A stretch of 9,311 bases of DNA, taken from positions 1 to 9,311 of the forward strand of contig JAJYMF010000340.1 in assembly GCA_021787175.1 (NCBI GenBank), written 5' to 3'. Positions 1 through 5,249 of the stretch are shown in pieces (within the stretch, counting starts at the first letter, position 1; the number at the start of each line of letters is the position of its first letter). Source of the DNA: Pseudomonadota bacterium. Its GTDB lineage: Bacteria > Pseudomonadota > Gammaproteobacteria > Xanthomonadales > Rhodanobacteraceae. The position numbers and the translations under genes are program-made. The notes below the pieces were generated by a model, which saw nothing but the letters and a program-made list of their open reading frames with translations, made no database searches and was not told the origin of the DNA.

Positions 1-153
1 GACAAGCCTAAAGGGTGTCATCCCTTGGGGATTTCCGTTGGTCATCCTGAGGGCAAAGCCCGAAGGATCTTCGCGGCGGAGACGATCGTTCTGCACCGAG
101 GCCCGTGATCGCAAGGGGCGTGAAAGATCCTTCGCTGCGCTCAGGATGACAGC
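1..153 (+). repeat. MITE-like palindromic element, copy A
   Basis: This copy matches the reverse complement of 1577-1729 over 153 bp without gaps. I count six mismatches (positions 85, 86, 92, 102, 135, 137), about 96% identity. A core at 41-150 is bounded by perfect 11-bp terminal inverted repeats, GTCATCCTGAG (41-51) and CTCAGGATGAC (140-150). Further in, CGAAGGATCTT (61-71) is matched by an inverted AAGATCC-type segment near 124-133. The outer 40 bp hold a small hairpin, AAGGG (11-15) with CCCTT (22-26). There is no transposase or convincing coding sequence, so it looks like a non-autonomous, hairpin-forming dispersed repeat. Short open frames reading such sequences are common spurious annotations. 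The copy may continue beyond the left window edge. Confidence 0.85.
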
Positions 154-179
154 AGAAAACAGGTTCCGACGCGGCTTCC

Positions 180-319
180 CCCGAGTCCCGAGTCCCGAAT
201 CCCGAATCCCGAATCCCGAATCCCGAATCCCGAATCCCGAATCCCGAATCCCGAATCCCGAGTCCCGAGTCCCGAGTCCCGAGTCCCGAGTCCCGAGTCC
301 CGAGTCCCGAGTCCCGAGT
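180..319. repeat. Heptamer tandem array, 20 units (CCCGAGT/CCCGAAT)
   Basis: Twenty uninterrupted 7-bp units can be counted: 2 x CCCGAGT (180-193), 9 x CCCGAAT (194-256), then 9 x CCCGAGT (257-319). The two variants differ at one base and lie in blocks rather than mixed, as expected if the array grew by slippage or unequal exchange of local segments. It ends in a degenerate GC-rich edge and begins 18 bp downstream of the ychF stop codon. On the other side 26 bp separate it from the MITE-like copy A. The unit length is not a multiple of three, so every frame reads the same rotated seven-residue peptide with no stop. Open frames crossing it are spurious. It is not visibly a Rho-independent terminator. 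Confidence 0.95.
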
Positions 320-337
320 CCCGGGCCCAGGCTTCAC

Positions 338-1429
338 TCACACATTGAACCGGAAGTGCAGCACGTCACCTTCCTTGACGATGTAATCCTTGCCCTCGAG
401 GCGCAGGCGTCCGGCCTCCTTGGCGCCGGCCTCGCCCTTGTACCGGATGTAGTCGTCATAGGCGATCGTCTCGGCACGAATGAAGCCGCGCTCGAAATCG
501 GTGTGGATCACGGCTGCGGCCTGCGGCGCGGTGGCGCCGACCTTGACCTGCCAGGCGCGCACCTCTTTTTCGCCGGCGGTGAAGTAGGTCTGCAGGCCGA
601 GCAGCGTGTAGGCGGCGCGGATCACGCGATTGAGGCCGGGCTCGTCGAAACCCATGTCCTTGAGGAAATCCGCGCGATCGGCCTCGTCGAGCTGGGCCAG
701 CTCCTCCTCGATCGCCGCGCACACCGGCACCACCTCGGCACCTTCGGCGGCAGCCCGTGCGCGCACCGCGTCGAGGAGCGGGTTGTCGCTGAAACCGTCC
801 TCGCGCACGTTGGCGATGTACATCAGCGGCTTCAGCGTCAGCAGGAACAGGTCGCGCACCAGCGCGCGCTCGTCGGCATCGAGCCCGGCGCCGCGCGCGG
901 GACGGCCCGCGTTGAGCGCCGCGGCCAGTTTCTGCAGCACGGGACGCTTCGCCAGCGCCTCCTTGTCGTTGGCCTTGGCCGCGCGCTCGGCGCGATTGAG
1001 CGCCTTGTCCACCGACTCCAGGTCGGCCAACGCCAGTTCGGTGTCGATGGTCTCGATGTCGGAGATCGGATCGACCTTGCCTGCGACGTGGACGATGTCG
1101 GGATGCTCGAAGCAGCGCACCACGTGCGCGATGGCGTCGACCTCGCGGATGTGGGCGAGAAACTTGTTGCCCAGCCCCTCGCCCTTGGACGCGCCTGCGA
1201 CCAGGCCGGCGATGTCGACGAACTCCATCGTGGTCGGGATGATCTTCAGCGGCTTGGCGATCGAGGCCAGCGCAGCCAAACGCGGGTCGGGCACCGGCAC
1301 CACGCCGACGTTGGGGTCGATGGTGCAGAAGGGGAAATTGGCCGCGGCGATGCCGGCCTTGGTCAGCGCGTTGAACAGGGTCGACTTGCCGACGTTCGGC
1401 AGGCCGACGATGCCGCATTGGATGCCCAT
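338..1429 (-). CDS. ychF: Redox-regulated ATPase YchF (Obg/TRAFAC family)
   Basis: The 363-aa protein has the normal length and layout of YchF/OLA1, a cytosolic ribosome-associated P-loop ATPase linked to translation and stress response. The Walker A/G1 motif GLPNVGKS is at residues 9-16 and a DIAGLV G3 segment at 72-77. The G4 position reads NVRE (207-210) rather than the NKxD of GTPases, which fits the family's ATP preference. His114 aligns with the His114 reported as important in the E. coli protein. A TGS domain occupies roughly 278-361 and ends with HFRFNV. The ATG start places the G1 motif correctly and has AGGAG 11 nt upstream (1441-1445). It is the last gene of the leftward run, after pth, as in E. 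coli. It is bracketed by inverted MITE-like copies and by heptamer arrays on both sides, but its sequence looks intact. Confidence 0.97.
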   Translation of the reverse strand: MGIQCGIVGLPNVGKSTLFNALTKAGIAAANFPFCTIDPNVGVVPVPDPRLAALASIAKPLKIIPTTMEFVDIAGLVAGASKGEGLGNKFLAHIREVDAIAHVVRCFEHPDIVHVAGKVDPISDIETIDTELALADLESVDKALNRAERAAKANDKEALAKRPVLQKLAAALNAGRPARGAGLDADERALVRDLFLLTLKPLMYIANVREDGFSDNPLLDAVRARAAAEGAEVVPVCAAIEEELAQLDEADRADFLKDMGFDEPGLNRVIRAAYTLLGLQTYFTAGEKEVRAWQVKVGATAPQAAAVIHTDFERGFIRAETIAYDDYIRYKGEAGAKEAGRLRLEGKDYIVKEGDVLHFRFNV

Positions 1430-1440
1430 GGGGTGATGAA

Positions 1441-1445
1441 CTCCT
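1441..1445 (-). promoter_or_regulatory. Shine-Dalgarno of ychF
   Basis: The minus strand reads AGGAG, 11 nt before the ychF ATG. The spacing is somewhat long, but this is the only purine-rich match near the start. It supports the start at 1429. Confidence 0.55.
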
Positions 1446-1468
1446 GGAACTTTGGGGACTCGGAACCG

Positions 1469-1508
1469 GTAGCGAGTAGCGAGTAGCGAGTAGCGAGTAG
1501 CGAGTAGC
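1469..1508. repeat. Heptamer tandem array upstream of ychF (GTAGCGA)
   Basis: Five full GTAGCGA units (1469-1503) are followed by a 5-base partial unit. The array lies 40 to 79 bp upstream of the ychF start codon, in the gap where a ychF promoter or the pth-ychF readthrough leader would be. The unit differs from those of the other arrays in the window. Confidence 0.95.
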
Positions 1509-1551
1509 CAGGACCAGGCTAAAGCCCTGAGATGCCACGCGCGAACATTTT

Positions 1552-1568
1552 CGGCTACCGGCTCCCGG
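1552..1568. repeat. Short degenerate heptamer tract (CGGCTMC)
   Basis: CGGCTAC (1552-1558) and CGGCTCC (1559-1565) are followed by CGG. The tract is flanked by TTTT (1548-1551) and AAAA (1569-1572). It has the same unit as the array at 1729-1783 and lies just outside the inner end of MITE-like copy B. Read on the minus strand it is preceded by GCTTTTCCGGG, a boundary sequence shared with other tracts here. Confidence 0.6.
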
Positions 1569-1576
1569 AAAAGCAG

Positions 1577-1729
1577 GCTGTCATCCTGAGCGAAACGAAG
1601 GATCTTTCACGCCCCTTGCGATCACGGACCTCGGTGCGGAACGGACGTCTCCGCCGCGAAGATCCTTCGGGCTTTGCCCTCAGGATGACCAACGGAAATC
1701 CCCAAGGGATGACACCCTTTAGGCTTGTC
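1577..1729 (-). repeat. MITE-like palindromic element, copy B (inverted)
   Basis: This is the reverse-complement partner of 1-153, about 96% identical over 153 bp. The 11-bp terminal inverted repeats bounding the core are GTCATCCTGAG (1580-1590) and CTCAGGATGAC (1679-1689). Its outer end abuts the first CCCGGCT heptamer at 1729 directly, so the element end and the array share their boundary. It lies in the 359-bp gap between pth and ychF. No coding sequence is supported inside it. Confidence 0.85.
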
Positions 1730-1783
1730 CCGGCTCCCGGCTCCCGGCTCCCGGCTCCCGGCTCCCGGCTCCCGGCTCCCGGC
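1729..1783. repeat. Heptamer tandem array (CCCGGCT)
   Basis: Seven perfect CCCGGCT units (1729-1777) and a 6-base partial unit continue without a gap into three ACGGCTC-type units. The array begins at the last base of MITE-like copy B and runs towards the 3' end of pth. Confidence 0.95.
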
Positions 1784-1804
1784 ACGGCTCACGGCTCACG
1801 GCTG
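1784..1804. repeat. Heptamer tract overlapping the 3' end of pth (ACGGCTC)
   Basis: Three units are present: ACGGCTC, ACGGCTC and ACGGCTG. On the minus strand this reads as AGCCGTG repeats and encodes the last residues of Pth (SREP) and its TGA stop (1789-1791). The stop therefore comes from the repeat itself. Confidence 0.85.
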
Positions 1805-2373
1805 GTATGCAACCGCTTCATCGCCTCGCTGAAATCGCCCGCCACCGCCAGCGGCAGCACGTCGAGGGCGCGCGCGACGGCGTCGAGCATGGCCTCCTCG
1901 TCGATCGCCGAGGGCCGTCCCAGCACCCACGGCGTCACCTGATCGCGGTGCCCGGGATGACCGATGCCCAGACGCAGCCGGTGGAACCGGCCATGGCCGA
2001 GGTGGGCCATGATGTCGCGCAGTCCGTTCTGGCCGCCGTGGCCGCCATCGAACTTCAGGCGTGCCGTCCCCGGCGGCAGGTCGAGATCGTCGTGGGCGAT
2101 CAGGCACTCGGCGGGTTCGATCTTCCAGTAGCGCAGCGCGCAGGCGACCGCGATGCCGCTCTTGTTCATGTAGGTCGAGGGCTTGAACAGCCACACCGGC
2201 TCGCCGCCGATGCGCACCCGGCCGGTGTCGCCGTGCAGCTTGCCCTCGTGTCCGAAGCGCACGCCCTCGCCCGCCGCCAACGCGTCGGCGAACCAGAACC
2301 CGGCGTTGTGCCGGGTCCGGAGATGCTCGGCCCCGGGGTTGCCGAGGCCGACGATCAGGCGCAGGCCGGCCAT
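1789..2373 (-). CDS. pth: Peptidyl-tRNA hydrolase
   Basis: This cytosolic enzyme releases tRNA from peptidyl-tRNAs that drop off ribosomes. At 194 aa it has the usual family length. The catalytic and substrate-binding residues are present: His22 in RHNAGF, Asn70 in TYMN, Asp95 in HDDLD and Asn116 in GGQNGLRD (E. coli His20, Asn68, Asp93, Asn114). The ATG at 2373 gives the expected start MAGLRLIVGLGNPG. An in-frame ATG 18 codons upstream would add a tail not typical of the family. No strong Shine-Dalgarno is visible, but a hairpin lies just upstream, and translation may depend on rplY, whose stop is 57 nt before the start. The core ends at RLH; the final SREP and the TGA lie in a heptamer tract, so the extreme C-terminus is repeat-derived. 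Confidence 0.97.
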   Translation of the reverse strand: MAGLRLIVGLGNPGAEHLRTRHNAGFWFADALAAGEGVRFGHEGKLHGDTGRVRIGGEPVWLFKPSTYMNKSGIAVACALRYWKIEPAECLIAHDDLDLPPGTARLKFDGGHGGQNGLRDIMAHLGHGRFHRLRLGIGHPGHRDQVTPWVLGRPSAIDEEAMLDAVARALDVLPLAVAGDFSEAMKRLHTSREP

Positions 2374-2389
2374 GCGTCGCGATGCATGC

Positions 2390-2416
2390 GCCGACCCGCC
2401 CTCTCGGCGGGCCGGC
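2390..2416 (-). promoter_or_regulatory. Hairpin between rplY and pth
   Basis: An imperfect inverted repeat pairs GCCG-CCCGCC (2390-2400, one mismatched base) with GGCGGG-CGGC (2406-2416) around a CTCTC loop. It lies between the rplY stop and the pth start. No T-run follows it on the minus strand, so it is not a standard Rho-independent terminator. It could act as an mRNA stability or translation-coupling structure; that role is inference. Confidence 0.45.
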
Positions 2417-2430
2417 ACAGGCGGCACGGC

Positions 2431-3138
2431 TTACTTCTTGTCGCCCTTGGCCGGCTCGGCCTTGGCTGCCGCCGCGCCGCCTGCCGCCGCCGCCGCCGCG
2501 GCCGGAGCCGCAGCCGCAGCCGCTTCGCCTTCGGCGGCCGGTACCGGCTCGACCTCTTCCTTGACTTCCTTGGCCACCGCCACTGCGTGATCGTGCTCCT
2601 TGCCGAAGCGCAGCTCGGGAATCTCGACGCCGGCAGGCAGCTTGAGGTCCGACATGTGCACGGTCTGACCCTTGTCCAGCGCCACCAGATCGACTTCGAT
2701 GTACTCGGGCAGGTTCTTGGGCAGGCAGCTGATCTCGAGCTCGTTGAGTTCGTGGGTGATCACGATGCCCGAGGTCTTGCCGGCCGGCGACTTCTCCTGG
2801 TTGAGGAAGTGCAGCGGCACGCGCACGCGGATCGCCTTGTTCTCGTCGATGCGCTGGAAGTCCAGATGCAGCACGCGCGGCTTGAACGGGTGCCGCTGCA
2901 GATCGCGCAGCAGCACCTTCTGCTTCTTGCCGTCCACGCTGAGGTCGAGAATGGACGAGAAGAACCACTCGTGACGGGTGGCCAGGGCCACCGTGTTGTG
3001 GTCGAGCTGGATGCTCTGCGGCGCTTCCGCACCGCCGTAGACGATCGCCGGCACCTTGTCCGCATGACGCAGGCGGCGGCTCGCACCTTTCCCCTCGTCC
3101 TTGCGGCTCTGGGCCTCGATTTCGTGAATGGTTGCCAT
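2431..3138 (-). CDS. rplY: 50S ribosomal protein L25, long CTC/TL5 type
   Basis: L25 binds 5S rRNA in the large ribosomal subunit. This is the long form (235 aa). The N-terminal L25 domain spans about residues 1-95 (SRKDEGKGASRRLRHADKVP near the start, AIVYGG at 31-36, LLRDLQRHPFKP at 76-87). The C-terminal CTC/TL5 beta domain spans about 100-195 (PLHFLNQEKSPAG, ISCLPKNLPEYIEVDL, LPAGVEIPEL). The last 40 residues are a low-complexity tail, mostly Ala with a few Gly, Pro, Glu and Lys, built from GCC/GCG codons. GAAGG lies 10 nt before the ATG. Having rplY between prs and pth is typical of pseudomonads and xanthomonads. A 175-bp leader with hairpins and degenerate heptamers separates it from prs. 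Confidence 0.97.
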   Translation of the reverse strand: MATIHEIEAQSRKDEGKGASRRLRHADKVPAIVYGGAEAPQSIQLDHNTVALATRHEWFFSSILDLSVDGKKQKVLLRDLQRHPFKPRVLHLDFQRIDENKAIRVRVPLHFLNQEKSPAGKTSGIVITHELNELEISCLPKNLPEYIEVDLVALDKGQTVHMSDLKLPAGVEIPELRFGKEHDHAVAVAKEVKEEVEPVPAAEGEAAAAAAPAAAAAAAGGAAAAKAEPAKGDKK

Positions 3139-3167
3139 GATGTTGTTGCCTTCTGTTTTCGAATGAA

Positions 3168-3210
3168 CCGCCTCGCGGCGGCGTGAATGCTCTCCCGCGA
3201 CCAGGAGAGC
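3168..3210 (-). promoter_or_regulatory. Two hairpins in the rplY leader
   Basis: Two perfect inverted repeats lie upstream of rplY. GCTCTCC (3189-3195) pairs with GGAGAGC (3204-3210) around an 8-base loop. CCGCC (3168-3172) pairs with GGCGG (3177-3181) around TCGC. In transcript order the larger stem comes first, then the GC-rich one, then the Shine-Dalgarno region. Neither is followed by a T-run. They could stabilise the message after cleavage or form a regulatory leader, but the sequence alone does not say which. Confidence 0.4.
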
Positions 3211-3224
3211 GGATTCTCTGCATC

Positions 3225-3248
3225 GGGACCCGGGGCTCGGGGCCCGGG
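3225..3248. repeat. Degenerate heptamer tract (GGGACCC/GGGGCTC/GGGGCCC)
   Basis: Three variant 7-bp units, GGGACCC, GGGGCTC and GGGGCCC, are followed by GGG. Two CCCGGG palindromes (3229-3234 and 3243-3248) can pair as a stem. On the minus strand it is preceded by GCTTTTCCCGG. It lies in the prs-rplY gap and has the 7-bp period of the larger arrays, but is too diverged to be sure of common origin. Confidence 0.5.
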
Positions 3249-3290
3249 AAAAGCTAAAACGTGTTGCGACAAATCACCGTGCGCGTCTTG

Positions 3291-3311
3291 CGCTCACCGC
3301 TCTCCGCTCAC
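3291..3311. repeat. Heptamer tract downstream of prs (CGCTCAC)
   Basis: Three units, CGCTCAC, CGCTCTC and CGCTCAC, end 2 bp past the prs stop codon (3314-3316). They fill the immediate 3' flank of prs, as the larger arrays do for ychF and pth. Confidence 0.65.
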
Positions 3312-3313
3312 CA

Positions 3314-4273
3314 TCAATCCACATACAGCGAGCTCACCGACTCGCCGAAGGCAATGCGGCGAATCGTTTCCGCCAGCAGTTCGGCGACGTGCAGCTGGCG
3401 GATGCGCGCGCAGGCGCCGGCTTCGGCGCGCAACGGCACGGTGTCGGTGACCACCAGCTCGTCCAGCGCCGAGTTCTCGATGTTGCTGACGGCGGGCCCG
3501 GACAGCACCGGATGCACGCAGTAGGCGACGACCTTGCGCGCGCCGTTCTTCTTCAGCGCAGCCGCCGCCGCGCAGAGCGTGCCCGCGGTATCGACGATGT
3601 CGTCGACCAGCACGCAGGTCTTGCCGGCGACGTCGCCGATGATGTTCATCACCGTGGCCTCGTTGGGCCGCGGACGGCGCTTGTCGATGATCGCCAGCTC
3701 GGCGTCGTCGAGACGCTTGGCGATCGCGCGCGCGCGCACCACGCCGCCGACATCGGGGCTGACCACGATCAGGTTGTCCATGCCCTGATGCCGCCAGATG
3801 TCGGCCAGCAGCACCGGCGAGGCGTAGACGTTGTCGACCGGAATGTCGAAGAAGCCCTGGATCTGGTCGGCGTGCAGGTCCACCGTCAGCACGCGGTCGC
3901 AGTTGGCGGTGCCGAGCATCTTCGCCGCCAGCTTGGCCGTGATCGGCACCCGCGCCGAACGCGGTCGGCGGTCCTGGCGCGCATAGCCGAAATACGGGAT
4001 CACCGCCGTCACCGTCGCCGCCGAGGCGCGCTTGAGGGCGTCGATCAGCACCAGCAGCTCCATGAAGTTCTCGGCGGTCGGCGCGCTGGTCGGCTGCAGC
4101 ACGAACACTTCCTGGCGGCGCACGTTCTCCTCGATCTCGACCTGGGCCTCGCCGTCCGAGAAACGCCCGACCTGGGCCTTGCCCAGCGGGATGCCGAGGC
4201 GATGGGCGACGTCCTCCGCCAGCTTGCGGTGGGCGTTGCCGGAGAACAGCATCAGGCCGTTGGAGGCATTCAC
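3314..4273 (-). CDS. prs: Ribose-phosphate pyrophosphokinase (PRPP synthetase)
   Basis: Prs converts ribose 5-phosphate and ATP to PRPP, the precursor of purines, pyrimidines, His, Trp and NAD. The 319-aa protein has the class I layout of two phosphoribosyltransferase-type domains. Visible motifs are YARQDRR (97-103, flexible loop), DLHADQIQGFF (132-142, with catalytic-loop His134), VVSPDVGGVVRARAIAK (170-186), DKRRPRPN (197-204) and the PRPP-binding loop VLVDDIVDTAGT (221-232). The start is GTG at 4273 with GAAGG 7 nt upstream; this gives a normal N-terminus (LMLFSGNAHRKLAEDVA). tRNA-Gln ends 43 nt upstream, so prs is probably made from a transcript that also carries the tRNA. Its 3' flank is heptamer repeat. 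Confidence 0.97.
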   Translation of the reverse strand: MNASNGLMLFSGNAHRKLAEDVAHRLGIPLGKAQVGRFSDGEAQVEIEENVRRQEVFVLQPTSAPTAENFMELLVLIDALKRASAATVTAVIPYFGYARQDRRPRSARVPITAKLAAKMLGTANCDRVLTVDLHADQIQGFFDIPVDNVYASPVLLADIWRHQGMDNLIVVSPDVGGVVRARAIAKRLDDAELAIIDKRRPRPNEATVMNIIGDVAGKTCVLVDDIVDTAGTLCAAAAALKKNGARKVVAYCVHPVLSGPAVSNIENSALDELVVTDTVPLRAEAGACARIRQLHVAELLAETIRRIAFGESVSSLYVD

Positions 4274-4280
4274 GGGCGGA

Positions 4281-4285
4281 CCTTC
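4281..4285 (-). promoter_or_regulatory. Shine-Dalgarno deciding the prs GTG start
   Basis: The minus strand reads GAAGG, 7 nt before GTG (4271-4273). No ATG lies at a plausible position, so this site supports GTG as the prs start. Confidence 0.6.
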
Positions 4286-4316
4286 ATCGTGCGTGGCCGG
4301 AGCAAGCCGGTGCGAA

Positions 4317-4392
4317 TGGCTGGGGCGGCAGGACTCGAACCTGCGAATGCGGGAATCAAAATCCCGTGCCTTACCAGCTTGGCGACGCCCCA
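4317..4392 (-). tRNA. tRNA-Gln (anticodon UUG)
   Basis: The minus strand folds into a 76-nt tRNA including an encoded CCA. Acceptor arms TGGGGCG and CGCCCCA pair fully, including the initial U-A pair typical of tRNA-Gln, and are followed by discriminator G and CCA. The D arm reads GCCAAGCTGGTAAGGC. The anticodon stem CGGGA/TCCCG encloses the loop TTTTGAT, giving anticodon TTG, which reads CAA and, by wobble, CAG. The T arm is GCAGGTTCGAGTCCTGC. It lies between ispE and prs, and its first 22 nt also encode the ispE C-terminus and stop codon, so release by RNase P would cut the ispE message. Confidence 0.98.
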
Positions 4393-5249
4393 GCAGAAAA
4401 CCGTGCGACCGCGAGCGTCAGCGGGGAGATCTCCGCTCCGCGCGCCACCCGGGCCGTGTACCGCGCGGGACAGCGCGCGGCGACGTCGGCGGCTTCGGCG
4501 TGGCTGCGGGTTTCCAGGAACACGCTGCCGCCGCTGCCGGACAGTCGTGCCGGACCCCACCCCGCCAGCCAGTCCAGCGCCGCTGCCACCGCAGGATGGC
4601 GCACGCGCACGACCGGCTCGAAGGCGTTGCCTGTCACCATCCCGTCGAGAAAGCGGGGAATTGTCTCTTCCGCGGCATTGCGTGTCAATTCAGGCGCTTG
4701 GAAAAGCGGCGCGGTGGCGACGTGAACGCCGGGGTCGAGCAGCACGTACCAGCGCGGCGGCAGCTCGATCGGGGTCAACGCCTCGCCGATGCCTTCGGCC
4801 CAGGCGTTGCGTCCGTGCACGAACACCGGCACGTCGGCGCCCAGTTGCAGGCCCAGCGCGGCCAGCGCGTCGTCGTCCAGACCGCAGCCCCACAGCCGGT
4901 TGAGCGCGACGAGCACCGTGGCGGCATCCGAACTGCCGCCGCCCAGCCCGGCGCCGACCGGAATCGACTTTTCGATCGCGATCTCGACACCCAGTCGACA
5001 GCCGGTCGCGGCCTTGAGCGCCCGCGCCGCGCGCACCGTGAGGTCCTCGTCAGCGCCGATGCCATCCGCGCCGGCGGTGCGCACGATCGCAGCGTCGTCG
5101 CGCACGCGCAGACGCACGCGGTCGCCCCAGTCGAGCAGACGAAACACCGTCTGCAGCCGGTGGTAGCCGTCGGCACGACGCCCGACGATGCGCAGGAACA
5201 GGTTGAGCTTGGCCGGGGCCGGCCAGTCCGTCCATGCCGACGCGGTCAC
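4371..5249 (-). CDS. ispE: 4-diphosphocytidyl-2-C-methyl-D-erythritol kinase
   Basis: IspE is the GHMP-family kinase that phosphorylates CDP-ME at the 2-hydroxyl in the MEP isoprenoid pathway. The GTG at 5249 gives 292 aa, with PAKLNLFLRIVGRRADGYH near the start (Lys14). The ATP-binding motif PVGAGLGGGSSDAA is at 97-110, Asp139 in LGADVP, and the third motif LSGSGGSVF at 236-244. Lys14 and Asp139 match the E. coli catalytic pair Lys10/Asp141. GGGAG lies 5 nt upstream, and the GTG overlaps the lolB stop (GTGA), so the two are translationally coupled. The last six residues (GASPSW) and the TAA are encoded by the 5' end of the tRNA-Gln gene, 22 nt of overlap; the normal family sequence ends before this tail. 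Confidence 0.96.
   Translation of the reverse strand: MTASAWTDWPAPAKLNLFLRIVGRRADGYHRLQTVFRLLDWGDRVRLRVRDDAAIVRTAGADGIGADEDLTVRAARALKAATGCRLGVEIAIEKSIPVGAGLGGGSSDAATVLVALNRLWGCGLDDDALAALGLQLGADVPVFVHGRNAWAEGIGEALTPIELPPRWYVLLDPGVHVATAPLFQAPELTRNAAEETIPRFLDGMVTGNAFEPVVRVRHPAVAAALDWLAGWGPARLSGSGGSVFLETRSHAEAADVAARCPARYTARVARGAEISPLTLAVARFSAGASPSW

Noticed and set aside
180..319. CRISPR array
   Set aside because: The units are 7 bp, directly adjacent, with no spacers and no cas genes nearby.
38..1486. 482-codon rightward open frame across ychF and the repeats
   Set aside because: It is antisense to ychF, made of repeat-derived peptide plus a GC-biased shadow frame, and has no recognisable domain.
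1548..1572. Terminator-like TTTT...AAAA flanked GC tract
   Set aside because: The GC part does not form a clean stem, since pairing breaks after the first bases. It is better described as a short heptamer tract.
1532..1942. Small open frames reading through the MITE-like copy B
   Set aside because: The peptide comes from a dispersed non-coding palindromic repeat, a frequent source of spurious annotations, and runs into heptamer repeats and antisense pth.
3225..3260. Rho-independent terminator after prs
   Set aside because: The CCCGGG pairing is real, but on the minus strand it is preceded, not followed, by T-runs. It lies about 65-90 nt past the prs stop.
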